A program made the translations under genes and the position numbers. A stretch of 64,000 nt of DNA from Gulosibacter macacae (GTDB lineage: Bacteria > Actinomycetota > Actinomycetes > Actinomycetales > Microbacteriaceae): NCBI RefSeq assembly GCF_003865375.1, contig NZ_RQVS01000006.1, positions 1 to 64,000 on the forward strand. Direction: 5' to 3'. Position 1 is the first letter of the stretch. Each line of letters begins with the position of its first letter. The notes under the pieces were generated by a model. It had not been told where the DNA came from. It saw only the letters and a list, made by a program, of their open reading frames with translations, and did no database searches. Shown here piece by piece: positions 18,148 through 26,078 of the stretch.

Positions 18148-18738
18148 TCACTGCAGCTCGAAGGTGGTCGTACCAATTCGAACTGACTTGCCAGGGCCGA
18201 GCGCGGTGGGCTGGCTTACCCGCTCGCCGTTGACATAGGTGCCGTTGGTTGAGTCGAGGTCTTGCACCATCCACTGGCCGTTCCAATTGAGCAGGCGCGC
18301 GTGGCGGGTGGAGGTGTAGTCGTCTTGGATGACGAGATCGGCATCGCGGGCGCGGCCGATCGAGATGGGTTCGCCGCGCAGTTCGAGTTCGTGGCCGCGC
18401 TTGGGGCCCGAGGTAATGACGAGCTTCTGCAGCTGCGGGGCCTGGTTACCGACCGGGTTGCCGCTCGATTGCGGGGATGATTGCTGGGATGCAGGCTGCG
18501 GCGCTGCCGACTGCGGGGCTGCAGCTGGGGGTGCGGCGTTCGCTGAGACCGGTGCAGGTGCATCCTGTTTAGCAGCGGCGAAAGTCTGCTGGCGCGATTG
18601 CTCCATCGCCTTCTGATAGTCCTTCGAGCGCGAGCCGAAGAGGTCACTGCGCAGGGCATAGATGATCGAGAACACGAAAATCCACATCATCGCCAGGAAC
18701 ACCAGGCGAATGACGAGCATCGTAAGTTCACCGCTCAT
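18148..18738 (-). CDS. fhaB: FHA domain protein FhaB (FipA-like)
   Basis: A 196-residue protein with an N-terminal transmembrane helix (about 5-30), a Gln/Pro/Ala-rich linker and a C-terminal forkhead-associated domain (about 105-196). The FHA core residues are present: ISIGRARDADLV, STRHARL (phosphothreonine-binding Ser/His) and DSTNGTYVNGERV. It should bind phosphothreonine on kinase substrates and link PknA/B signalling to division or wall synthesis. Its start overlaps the fhaA stop (ATGA, 18735-18738). Confidence 0.93.
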   Translation of the reverse strand: MSGELTMLVIRLVFLAMMWIFVFSIIYALRSDLFGSRSKDYQKAMEQSRQQTFAAAKQDAPAPVSANAAPPAAAPQSAAPQPASQQSSPQSSGNPVGNQAPQLQKLVITSGPKRGHELELRGEPISIGRARDADLVIQDDYTSTRHARLLNWNGQWMVQDLDSTNGTYVNGERVSQPTALGPGKSVRIGTTTFELQ

Positions 18739-19448
18739 CGCAGTCCTCCCGGTCGCTGCAGGAATCCGGTGTCATCGCCCGGCGCTGCCTGCGGGACGAC
18801 CTTGAAGAGCAATTGGGTGCGGCCGATCTCGACGAGGGAGTCGGGGGCGAGTGCCGAGTGGGCGACGCGGCGGCCATTGAGCTTCGTGCCGTTCGTTGAC
18901 CCGAGATCGCGGATGCCGGCGCGCTGGCCGTCCCACACGACTTCAGCGTGGCGACGCGAGGCGCCGGTGTCATCGATGGTGATGTCCGCATCCGCGCCGC
19001 GGCCGATGGTGTTCGCGCCCACGCGCAATGGGATGCGGTTCCCGCCGACTTCGAGCACTGGGGTCCAGAGCACACGCCCTTCAACCGAGCGCGATTCGAT
19101 GCGCAACTGGCCCTCGCCGAGGGTGTCGTCTTCGAGGAGCTTGATCGACAGGCCGCCAGCGAATTGATAGTGCTGGTGCGCGGCGTGCTGTTCGACCTCA
19201 TCCATGAGTGAATCGCGCAGCGACGAACCAAGGCTTGCGAGTCGGTCGTAGTCGGCCGGGGCCACCACGATGTGGAAGCGGTTGGGCACGAGCACGCGGT
19301 CGCGCGATACGATCGACGCCTTGGTGTCGATTTCGCGCTTGAGCGCGGAAACGATCTCGACCGGTTGCAGTCCCGACTTGAACGTCTTCGCGAACGCACC
19401 ATTGAAGGCGCGCTCGAGTCCGCGCTCTACCTTGTCGAGAAATCCCAC
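18735..19448 (-). CDS. fhaA: FHA domain protein FhaA with DUF3662 N-terminus
   Basis: A 237-residue protein, first in the seven-gene signalling operon. Residues 1-115 form the FhaA N-terminal domain (DUF3662; GFLDKVERGLERAFNGAF, then VLVPNRFHIVV). The C-terminal FHA domain has LRVGANTIGRGADADI, SRRHAEVVWD and STNGTKLNGRRV. In mycobacteria FhaA binds phosphorylated MviN and restrains peptidoglycan synthesis. I start at GTG 19448, which has GGAG six bases upstream and matches the family start; the open frame extends 47 unrelated codons further. Confidence 0.92.
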   Translation of the reverse strand: MGFLDKVERGLERAFNGAFAKTFKSGLQPVEIVSALKREIDTKASIVSRDRVLVPNRFHIVVAPADYDRLASLGSSLRDSLMDEVEQHAAHQHYQFAGGLSIKLLEDDTLGEGQLRIESRSVEGRVLWTPVLEVGGNRIPLRVGANTIGRGADADITIDDTGASRRHAEVVWDGQRAGIRDLGSTNGTKLNGRRVAHSALAPDSLVEIGRTQLLFKVVPQAAPGDDTGFLQRPGGLR

Positions 19449-19645
19449 GTGTGTCTCCAGTCGGCTCACCCTCTCTTGGCGGTGGGCCGACACTGTTCGG
19501 TCGGTCCGATTCTTGCGGGCGCGAGCGGTTGCCCGACCCTGGTCATCGTTGGAAGTGTAGTCAACCCTGCTTGGATGCACGGCATTCATTGTTTTTTGGC
19601 TCGCGTTCGCGCAACGTTCACGATGGTGCTAACGTAGACCGGCGC

Positions 19646-19732
19646 GCGCGAGTGGCGGAATAGGCAGACGCGCACGGTTCAGGTCCGTGTGCCCGTGAGG
19701 GCGTGGGGGTTCAACTCCCCCCTCGCGCACCA
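19646..19732 (+). tRNA. tRNA-Leu (anticodon CAG)
   Basis: Acceptor arms GCGCGAG (19646-19652) and CTCGCGC (19722-19728) pair perfectly, and CCA is encoded at 19730-19732. The anticodon stem CACGG/CCGTG frames TT-CAG-GT, with CAG at 19680-19682. A long variable arm marks a class II tRNA. The T arm is GGGGG-TTCAACT-CCCCC. The position upstream of the fhaA-pknB operon, divergently oriented, matches other actinobacteria. Confidence 0.97.
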
Positions 19733-19738
19733 AATCGC

Positions 19739-19772
19739 AGGTCCCGCATCCAATTATTAGGATGCGGGACCT
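19739..19772 (+). terminator. Terminator after tRNA-Leu
   Basis: A 13-bp perfect stem (AGGTCCCGCATCC at 19739-19751 with 19760-19772) closes the loop AATTATTA and is followed by TT. It lies 6 bases after the tRNA CCA end. Confidence 0.88.
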
Positions 19773-19847
19773 TTGCGTTGGTGGCGGCTGGCCCAAAGTC
19801 GTGCGGCGCTTGGGAATCAACTGGCGAGTACGTGCGTTTGCATCGAC

Positions 19848-20882
19848 ATGAAGAAGTTTGGCTTTCTCTCGTTCGGTCACTACGCCGATGTCCCCGGGTC
19901 GCGCGTGCGCACCGCCGCCGACATGCTCCGTCAGAGCATCGACCTCGCGGTTGCCGCCGAAGAGGCTGGTATCGACGGCGCCTACTTCCGCGTGCACCAC
20001 TTTGCGCGCCAAGCCGCCTCGCCGATTCCGCTACTCGCCGCCATCGGTGCGCGCACCTCGCGCATTGAGATGGGTACCGGCGTAATTGACATGCGCTACG
20101 AGCAGTCGGCGCAGCTTGCCGAGCAGGCGAGCGCCGTTGACTTGATTTCAGGCGGGGAGCGCCTGCAACTCGGTATCTCGCGCGGTTCACCCGAACCGGC
20201 GCTGCGAGGCTGGGAGTCGTTTGAACGCATCCCCGGTCCTGGCGAGAACGCGATTGATATGGCGCGTCGCCAGGCGCTTGAACTATTGCGCGCGCTCGAG
20301 GGCGAGGGAATCGCACCCGCCGACCCTGAGCAGGCGCACGACCGAGCTGTGCTCACACCCGAGGGCAAGCTGCGCATCGAACCGCGCAGCGAGTCACTTC
20401 GTCAGCGCATCTGGTGGGGTGCTGGTTCGCGCTCGACCGCGCTGTGGGCTGCCGAGCACGGCTTCAATCTGCAATCGTCGACGCTTTTGCTTGAAGACGA
20501 CGGTCGCGAACTCGGCGATCTGCAGGCCGAGCAAATTGAGCAATACCGTGACGCTTGGCGCGAGGCCGGCTGGGATTGGGAACCGCGCGTGAGTGTTTCG
20601 CGCAGCATCATCCCGATCGTCGACGAGGAGTCGGAGCGCTACTTCGGTATTCGCGCCCAGGCCGAGCGTCGCGACCAGGTCGGCGTGATCGACGGTGTGC
20701 TCGCGCGCTTTGGCCGCAGCTACATCGGTTCGCCCGACCAGATCGTCGAAGAACTGCGCCAGGATGCGGCGGTCATGGCCGCCGACACGGTGCTCGTGAC
20801 GGTGCCAAACATGCTCGGCGTGGAGTTCAATGCGCGGCTGTTTGAGTCACTCGCGAAGGACGTCAAGCCACAGCTCGGCTAG
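19848..20882 (+). CDS. LLM class flavin-dependent oxidoreductase
   Basis: A 344-residue luciferase-like monooxygenase fold protein. It begins MKKFGFLSFGHY and carries the TIM-barrel landmarks RIEMGTGVIDMRY, SAVDLISGGERLQLGISRG and RIWWGAGSRSTALWAAEHG, ending in a segment with YIGSPDQIVEEL. Such enzymes use reduced flavin to oxidise small organic substrates; the substrate here is unknown. The frame is open 25 codons further upstream, into the tRNA terminator, so ATG 19848 is preferred. It appears monocistronic. Confidence 0.87.
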   Translation: MKKFGFLSFGHYADVPGSRVRTAADMLRQSIDLAVAAEEAGIDGAYFRVHHFARQAASPIPLLAAIGARTSRIEMGTGVIDMRYEQSAQLAEQASAVDLISGGERLQLGISRGSPEPALRGWESFERIPGPGENAIDMARRQALELLRALEGEGIAPADPEQAHDRAVLTPEGKLRIEPRSESLRQRIWWGAGSRSTALWAAEHGFNLQSSTLLLEDDGRELGDLQAEQIEQYRDAWREAGWDWEPRVSVSRSIIPIVDEESERYFGIRAQAERRDQVGVIDGVLARFGRSYIGSPDQIVEELRQDAAVMAADTVLVTVPNMLGVEFNARLFESLAKDVKPQLG

Positions 20883-20896
20883 CGCTTGCGGTGCAT

Positions 20897-20935
20897 AGGG
20901 TCCCAGTTCACGCGGCTGCGTGGGCTGGGGCCCTT
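20897..20935 (+). terminator. Imperfect terminator hairpin after the LLM oxidoreductase gene
   Basis: AGGGTCCCAG (20897-20906) pairs with CTGGGGCCCTT (20925-20935) with minor mismatch, and an inner CACGC/GCGTG stem adds to it. A T-rich stretch (TTCTTGT) overlaps and follows the right arm. Confidence 0.6.
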
Positions 20936-21013
20936 CTTGTATTCGACAGCGTGATTTCTTGGCAAGGTGCATTTTTTCGGGCGCGGGGTTGCGCTTGCGC
21001 CGGGTGATACGCC

Positions 21014-21038
21014 AAGTTAGGTAAGGCTTACCTAACTT
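21014..21038 (+). promoter_or_regulatory. DtxR/IdeR-type iron box (perfect palindrome)
   Basis: Arms AAGTTAGGTAAG (21014-21025) and CTTACCTAACTT (21027-21038) form a perfect 25-base palindrome around one G. The inner 19 bases (21017-21035) match the DtxR/IdeR/DmdR1 consensus TTAGGTTAGGCTAACCTAA at all but two symmetrical positions. It lies 38 bases upstream of the siderophore-uptake operon start, so Fe(II)-bound repressor should silence the operon when iron is plentiful. Confidence 0.9.
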
Positions 21039-21076
21039 CGGTGATTCCCACCGTGAGCCTGACTGAAAGTTCCACC

Positions 21077-22102
21077 ATGCGCTCTCTTCGATCGGCGGCA
21101 CTGCTCGCGATCGCCCTTGCCCTCACCATCACCGGATGCACCGCGTCGCCGGGCAGCCCCGACGCCACCAGCGGCGCATCCGAGCGAGACAGTGCTACCT
21201 TCCCGATCACGATCGAACACGCCCTCGGTTCCACCACCGTTGAGACCAAGCCCGAGCGCGTCGCCACGGTCGCCTGGGCCAACCAAGAAGTGCCCCTCGC
21301 GCTTGGCATCGTTCCCGTCGGCATGAGCAAGGTCACCTGGGGAGACGACGATGGTGACGGCGTGCTGCCATGGGTCGAGGACAAACTCACTGAGCTCGGC
21401 GCTGAAACTCCGGTGCTCTTCGACGATGCAACCGGCATCGACTTTGAAGCAGTCGCCAACACGAACCCCGATGTGATTCTCGCCGCGTACTCCGGTCTCA
21501 CGCAGGATGAGTACAACACGCTCTCAAAGATCGCTCCGGTCGTGGCCTACCCGGGCGTCGCTTGGGGCACCTCGGTCGATGACATGATCACGCTCAACGC
21601 CACCGCCCTCGGACTCGCGAGCGAGGGAGAGACGCTACGACAGCAATTGCATGACCAAGCCACGGCTGCACTCGACAAGCACTCAGTGTTGCAAGACAAG
21701 CGCATCCTCTTCGTTGTGATCGACCTGAGTGACCTGAGCCAGATCAGCCTCTATAGCGCCCACGACACCCGCCCTGGTTTCTTCAAGGACCTCGGCCTGC
21801 CGCTGCCAGCTGAGGTGGAGCGCGTGACCGCGCAAACGAGTGAGTTCTATTCGACGGTGAGCGCTGAGGCGGCCGATGTCTTCAACGATGTCGACCTCAT
21901 CGTCACCTACGGCGATGACTCGCTACTCCCGACTCTGCAGGCCGACCCGCTGCTGTCGAAGATTCCCGCGGTCGCGAACGGGCACGTCGCTGTGCTGCCG
22001 AACGAAACGCCACTCGCTGCCAGCGCGAACCCCTCGCCGCTGTCGATTCCGGCCACCCTCAACGACTACTTCGCGCTGCTTGCCGCACCGCTGTCGAAGT
22101 GA
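21077..22102 (+). CDS. Iron-siderophore ABC transporter substrate-binding lipoprotein
   Basis: A 341-residue class III (FecB/BtuF-type) binding lipoprotein. The signal peptide has lipobox ITGC at about residue 19. The mature protein contains ALGSTTVETKPERVATVAWANQ, NPDVILAAYSG and, near the end, SKIPAVANGHVAVLP, all typical of the ferric-siderophore family. Start at ATG 21077; an upstream in-frame GTG (21041) lies just after the iron box and is less likely. It is the first gene of the iron operon; the particular siderophore cannot be deduced. Confidence 0.9.
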   Translation: MRSLRSAALLAIALALTITGCTASPGSPDATSGASERDSATFPITIEHALGSTTVETKPERVATVAWANQEVPLALGIVPVGMSKVTWGDDDGDGVLPWVEDKLTELGAETPVLFDDATGIDFEAVANTNPDVILAAYSGLTQDEYNTLSKIAPVVAYPGVAWGTSVDDMITLNATALGLASEGETLRQQLHDQATAALDKHSVLQDKRILFVVIDLSDLSQISLYSAHDTRPGFFKDLGLPLPAEVERVTAQTSEFYSTVSAEAADVFNDVDLIVTYGDDSLLPTLQADPLLSKIPAVANGHVAVLPNETPLAASANPSPLSIPATLNDYFALLAAPLSK

Positions 22103-23199
22103 CAATCATGCGCAGGCCGGTCGTCGCGATTCACCCCGCGGCGACCGCGCCGACGACTCGTAGCCCGGATGACCGAGTGCAGGCACCGTCACCGATCGCC
22201 GCGCGGCGATCAGCAGCCGCCCTCGCGATTCCCGCGCTCCTCGTCGTGCTCGGGATGCTCGTGCTCGCCTCCTTCGTCTTCGGCGTTCGGGATGTGACGT
22301 TCGGCGACGTCATCGCCGGGATGCAGGGCCAGACCGACACGATTGCCGAGGCTGCCGTCGCCGCCCGCGTTCCGCGCACCATCCTCGGAGTGCTCGCGGG
22401 CGCCGCGCTCGCAATCTCGGGCGCGGTCATGCAGGGCATCACCCGAAATCCCATTGCCGATCCGGGGATCCTCGGCGTCACCTCGGGCGCAGCGTTCGCG
22501 GTCGTGCTCGGGCTCGCCGCCTTTGGCCTGACAAGTTCGTGGGGCTTTATCGGCATGGCGATCATCGGCGCGGCCGGTGCCGCCGCCTTCGTCTACGGAG
22601 TTGGCTCGCTCGGGCCCGATGGGGCGACCCCGCTCAAGCTCGCGCTTGCGGGGGCCGCGGTCACCGCCGCGCTTACCTCGCTCGTGGCCGCCGTGCTCTT
22701 GCCGCGCGCCGACCTCATGCAGGGCTTTCAGTCGTGGCAGATCGGTGGGCTCGGCGGCGCCGATTGGTCGAAGCTCGCTGCGTTGGCTCCCATCATCGTG
22801 CTGGGCCTGGCCATCTGTCTCTCGGGTGCGGGCGGGCTCAATGCCCTCTCGCTCGGCGACGACGTGGCGGTGAGCCTGGGCGTGCAGGTCACCCGCACTC
22901 GGCTCATCGCGGCAACTGGCGCGGTCATCCTTGCCGGCGCGGTGACGGCGATCGCCGGTCCCATCGCCTTTGTCGGCCTGGTCGTACCGCACCTTTGCCG
23001 CATCCTCGCCGGTGCCGACTACCGCTGGTTACTGCCGCTGTCGGGGATCGCCGGGGCGATCCCCCTGCTCGCGAGCGATGTGATCGGACGGCTCGTCGCT
23101 CCGGCGAACCAAGAGATCCAGGTGGGCATCGTCACCGCGCTCATTGGCGCGCCGGTGTTCATCTGGGTGGTACGCAAGCGATCGGTGCGGGCGCTATGA
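22099..23199 (+). CDS. FecCD-family iron-siderophore ABC transporter permease (1)
   Basis: A 366-residue permease with about nine or ten transmembrane helices. FecCD motifs: RVPRTILGVLAGAALAISGAVMQG, NPIADPGILGVTSGAA, then the cytoplasmic ATPase-contact region near LGDDVAVSLGVQV and PIAFVGLVVPH. It starts at GTG 22099, overlapping the binding-protein stop (GTGA), or at ATG 22108. The residues before about 40 are a Pro/Ala-rich cytoplasmic lead. It should form a heterodimeric channel with the following permease. Confidence 0.9.
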   Translation: MTIMRRPVVAIHPAATAPTTRSPDDRVQAPSPIAARRSAAALAIPALLVVLGMLVLASFVFGVRDVTFGDVIAGMQGQTDTIAEAAVAARVPRTILGVLAGAALAISGAVMQGITRNPIADPGILGVTSGAAFAVVLGLAAFGLTSSWGFIGMAIIGAAGAAAFVYGVGSLGPDGATPLKLALAGAAVTAALTSLVAAVLLPRADLMQGFQSWQIGGLGGADWSKLAALAPIIVLGLAICLSGAGGLNALSLGDDVAVSLGVQVTRTRLIAATGAVILAGAVTAIAGPIAFVGLVVPHLCRILAGADYRWLLPLSGIAGAIPLLASDVIGRLVAPANQEIQVGIVTALIGAPVFIWVVRKRSVRAL

Positions 23200-24251
23200 G
23201 TCTGCAGACTGAGTCGAGCACCACGCCACTGCCCGACAGCATCCTGCGCCTGCACCACGCGCGCAATCAACACCAGTTGCGCACCACCGCCGGCCTCGCC
23301 GCAGTCGTGACTGGGCTCGTGCTCCTCACCCTCATGACCGGCGAGCGATGGTACGGCCTCGACACCGTGCTGGCGGTGCTAAGCGGCGACCAGATTCCCG
23401 GCGCTTCATTCACGATCGGCGAACTGCGGCTCCCGCGGGTTGTGCTCGGCGTGCTCGCTGGTGCGGCCTTCGGACTGGCCGGTGTCATCTATCAAACGCT
23501 GCTCCGCAATAGCCTCGCCTCACCCGACATCATCGGCGTGAGTGGTGGTGCGAGCGCTGCGGCCGTGTTCGCGCTCGTGGTGCTCAATTGGAGTGGGACG
23601 GCGGTTTCGCTCCTCGCGCTCGCGGGCGCCGTCGCCACCGCGCTTGCCGCCTACTTCCTCGCGGCGCGCGGTGGAGTCGTGCCGACTCGAATCATCCTGA
23701 TCGGTCTGGGCCTTGCCGCGATGCTGCAAAGCGTCATCGCCTATCTCCTCTCGCGGGCACCGCAATGGGACATTCAATCGGCGCTGCAGTGGATGACCGG
23801 CAGCCTCAACGCCGCCGCGTGGGATCGCATCGGGCCGCTCGCCCTCGTCACTGCCGTGCTCATTCCGCTGCTCCTGGCTCGTGGCAATGATCTTGGGATG
23901 CTTCGCCTCGGTGACGACACCGCCACCGCACTCGGGGTGCGCACCAACTCGACCCGCCTCATCCTGTTACTCGGCGCGACCGTGCTCCTCGCCACCGCCA
24001 CGGCCGCCACCGGACCAATCGCCTTCGTCGCCTTCATGGCCGGGCCGATTGCTGGGCGCATCACGGTGCCCGGGAGCAATCTGCTCGTGCCCGCGATGCT
24101 CGTCGGTGCCGCGCTCGTACTTGGCGGCGATCTCGTTGGCCAGGTTGTCTTGCCCGACCGCATGCCGGTCGGCGTCGTCACCGGCGCCATTGGCGCACCA
24201 TTCCTACTCGCACTGCTCGTGCGTGCACAACGACAGGGGAACCTGCGATGA
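23196..24251 (+). CDS. FecCD-family iron-siderophore ABC transporter permease (2)
   Basis: A 351-residue second FecCD permease. Motifs are RLPRVVLGVLAGAAFGLAGVIYQ, NSLASPDIIGVSGGAS, RLGDDTATALGVRT and GPIAFVAFMAGPIAGRI, about nine helices. The frame is open far upstream inside permease 1, but ATG 23196 overlapping the previous stop (ATGA) is the credible start. It pairs with permease 1 and the ATPase downstream. Confidence 0.9.
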   Translation: MSLQTESSTTPLPDSILRLHHARNQHQLRTTAGLAAVVTGLVLLTLMTGERWYGLDTVLAVLSGDQIPGASFTIGELRLPRVVLGVLAGAAFGLAGVIYQTLLRNSLASPDIIGVSGGASAAAVFALVVLNWSGTAVSLLALAGAVATALAAYFLAARGGVVPTRIILIGLGLAAMLQSVIAYLLSRAPQWDIQSALQWMTGSLNAAAWDRIGPLALVTAVLIPLLLARGNDLGMLRLGDDTATALGVRTNSTRLILLLGATVLLATATAATGPIAFVAFMAGPIAGRITVPGSNLLVPAMLVGAALVLGGDLVGQVVLPDRMPVGVVTGAIGAPFLLALLVRAQRQGNLR

Positions 24252-25066
24252 CTCAATCACACCGCCTCGCGGCCGAACAGCTCGAACTCGGGTACGGAAC
24301 GCAGCGCATCATTAGCGAGCTCGATCTGCAGATCAGCGACGGCAAGATCACCGTGATCGTCGGCGCAAATGGATGCGGTAAGTCGACCCTCCTGCGCGCG
24401 CTCGCCCGCCTCCTGCCGCCGCAAGCGGGCCAGGTGTTGCTCGATGGCGAGCCAATTCAGCAGCAGGCGACCCGAGAGGTGGCGCGCAAGCTGAGCCTGC
24501 TGCCGCAATCACCGATCGCGCCCGAGGGGATTACCGTGGCCGATCTCGTCGGCCGGGGGCGGCATCCACATCACTCGGCGTTTGCCCGGTTCAGCCGCCA
24601 CGATGCGGAGGTCGTGGCGCAGGCGCTCGCGGCGACCGGCATCGTCGATCTTGCTGAGCGCAGTATCGATGAGCTCTCGGGCGGCCAGCGCCAACGCGTC
24701 TGGATCGCCATGGCAATCGCCCAGCAGACCGAGCTGCTGCTACTCGATGAGCCGACCACCTACCTCGATATTGCGCATCAGATCGAGGTGCTCGACCTCG
24801 TCACCGATCTGAGCCGCACACGCGGCACGACCGTGGTCATGGTGCTGCACGATCTCAACCTCGCGGCCCGCTACGCCGATGAACTTGTCGCCATGAAGGG
24901 TGGCCGTGTGGTGGCGGCGGGTCCTCCCGAAGAGTTGCTCACCGCTGAGCTGGTTGAGCAGGTGTTCGGCCTCCGCAACGAAATCCTGATGGATCCGGTT
25001 TCTGGCCGACCCATCGTCACCCCGATTGGAAGGCACCATGACCGCAGTCTTGAATACCACCGCTGA
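24248..25066 (+). CDS. Iron-siderophore ABC transporter ATP-binding protein
   Basis: A 272-residue FecE/FepC-type ATPase. Walker A is GANGCGKST, signature LSGGQRQR, Walker B LLLLDEPTTYLD, then the D-loop and the switch His in VVMVLHDLNLAARY. HHSAFARFSRHD, between the Q-loop and signature, is typical for siderophore uptake ATPases. The start overlaps the permease 2 stop (ATGA). The 3' end overlaps the next gene by 29 bases. Confidence 0.93.
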   Translation: MTQSHRLAAEQLELGYGTQRIISELDLQISDGKITVIVGANGCGKSTLLRALARLLPPQAGQVLLDGEPIQQQATREVARKLSLLPQSPIAPEGITVADLVGRGRHPHHSAFARFSRHDAEVVAQALAATGIVDLAERSIDELSGGQRQRVWIAMAIAQQTELLLLDEPTTYLDIAHQIEVLDLVTDLSRTRGTTVVMVLHDLNLAARYADELVAMKGGRVVAAGPPEELLTAELVEQVFGLRNEILMDPVSGRPIVTPIGRHHDRSLEYHR

Positions 25067-25997
25067 ACTCGGCACCCCCTATCTCCTTGCGCGGGCGACC
25101 GTGCTGGACGTGGCGCGGGTGTCGCCGAACTTCATCCGCATCCGATTTGGCGGTGAAGAGCTTGGCGAGATCGGCACGCTCGGGGATGTGGCCGATGTGC
25201 GCATCAAGCTCGTGTTTCCGCCTGACTCCGGAGTGCTGCCAGAGATCGATCGGGCCGGCGATTGGTGGGAGGCGTTTCTCGCCGTGCCCGAGGCGGACCG
25301 CGGCTCGGTGCGCACCTACTCGATTCGCGAGCTCATCGTGGGCGAGCGCGGCACCGAGGTTGTTGTTGACTTCGTGCGGCATCTCGCGCCTGGTTTGAGC
25401 GGACCGGCCTCGCGCTGGGCGGCGGCGGCGCGCGTGGGAGATGAGGTGTATCTCGTGGGGCCACGACGGGGGCATGCGGATCGTCCGGGCATTGAGTACG
25501 CCCCGGGCGGTGCGGCTGAGGTGGTGCTTGTGGGCGATGAAACTGCGGCGCCAGCGATCGCGCGCATTCTCGAGGATGCCCCGCCTGAGCTACGCGGGGC
25601 CGCGTTCATTGAGGTGCCCGAAGCGGCTGATGAACTCGAGATTGCGGCACCGGTCGGGGTTTCGGTGAGCTGGATTGCGCGGGACCGCGAGGAGCACGGA
25701 GTGCGGCTCATCACGGTGGTGCTTGACTATCTCGAGACGCCGGCTCCGGCGGAGGTGCGGGTGCGTGACCTCGAAGGCGAGGACCTCGTGTGGGAGACGC
25801 CGATGTTCTCGCAATCGGGCGAGCAATTGCCGGAGCCGAGTGGTGAGCTGGCTAGCGGCGCGCGCTACTTCTGGATCGCCGGTGAGAGTGCGGTGGTGAC
25901 GACGCTGCGCCGCCAACTCGTGAAGGGCCTCGGCATCGACCGCACGTCAGTGGCCTTCATGGGGTACTGGCGCCGCGGCGTGGCCATGCGCGGCTAG
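25038..25997 (+). CDS. Siderophore-interacting protein (FAD ferric reductase)
   Basis: A 319-residue SIP-family reductase. The N-terminal FAD-binding barrel has VRTYSIREL (RxYS FAD motif), preceded by NFIRIRFGGEEL. The C-terminal NAD(P)H domain carries VGDETAAPAIARIL and FWIAGESAVVTTLRRQLV, ending in AFMGYWRRG, the family hallmark. It reduces imported ferric siderophores to release Fe(II) in the cytoplasm. ATG 25038 follows GGAAGG and lies inside the 3' end of the ATPase gene, so it is translationally linked to the operon. Confidence 0.93.
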   Translation: MTAVLNTTAELGTPYLLARATVLDVARVSPNFIRIRFGGEELGEIGTLGDVADVRIKLVFPPDSGVLPEIDRAGDWWEAFLAVPEADRGSVRTYSIRELIVGERGTEVVVDFVRHLAPGLSGPASRWAAAARVGDEVYLVGPRRGHADRPGIEYAPGGAAEVVLVGDETAAPAIARILEDAPPELRGAAFIEVPEAADELEIAAPVGVSVSWIARDREEHGVRLITVVLDYLETPAPAEVRVRDLEGEDLVWETPMFSQSGEQLPEPSGELASGARYFWIAGESAVVTTLRRQLVKGLGIDRTSVAFMGYWRRGVAMRG

Positions 25998-26008
25998 TGG
26001 GTCGGCCC

Positions 26009-26078
26009 GCAAGTGACCCTCTCGTGGTCAAGTGACCCACCCATGGGTGGGGGAGTTTGCCACGAGAGGGTCACTTGC
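26009..26078. repeat. CCCACCCATGGGTGGG-family palindromic repeat, copy A
   Basis: The outer arms form a perfect 19-bp inverted repeat (26009-26027 with 26060-26078, left arm GCAAGTGACCCTCTCGTGG). The centre carries the 16-bp palindrome CCCACCCATGGGTGGG at 26036-26051. It lies between the converging SIP and selB genes and contains the selB stop codon (26071-26073). Related copies lie at 29512-29560 and 36453-36515. Confidence 0.85.

Noticed and set aside
22539-24251. 570-residue fused permease
   Set aside because: The first 219 codons are out of frame with permease 1 and meaningless; FecCD homology starts at ATG 23196, which overlaps the previous stop by ATGA.
26009-26078. Start of a CRISPR-like array
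   Set aside because: The repeats are palindromic, few, widely spaced (kilobases apart) and have no regular spacers; no cas genes are present.
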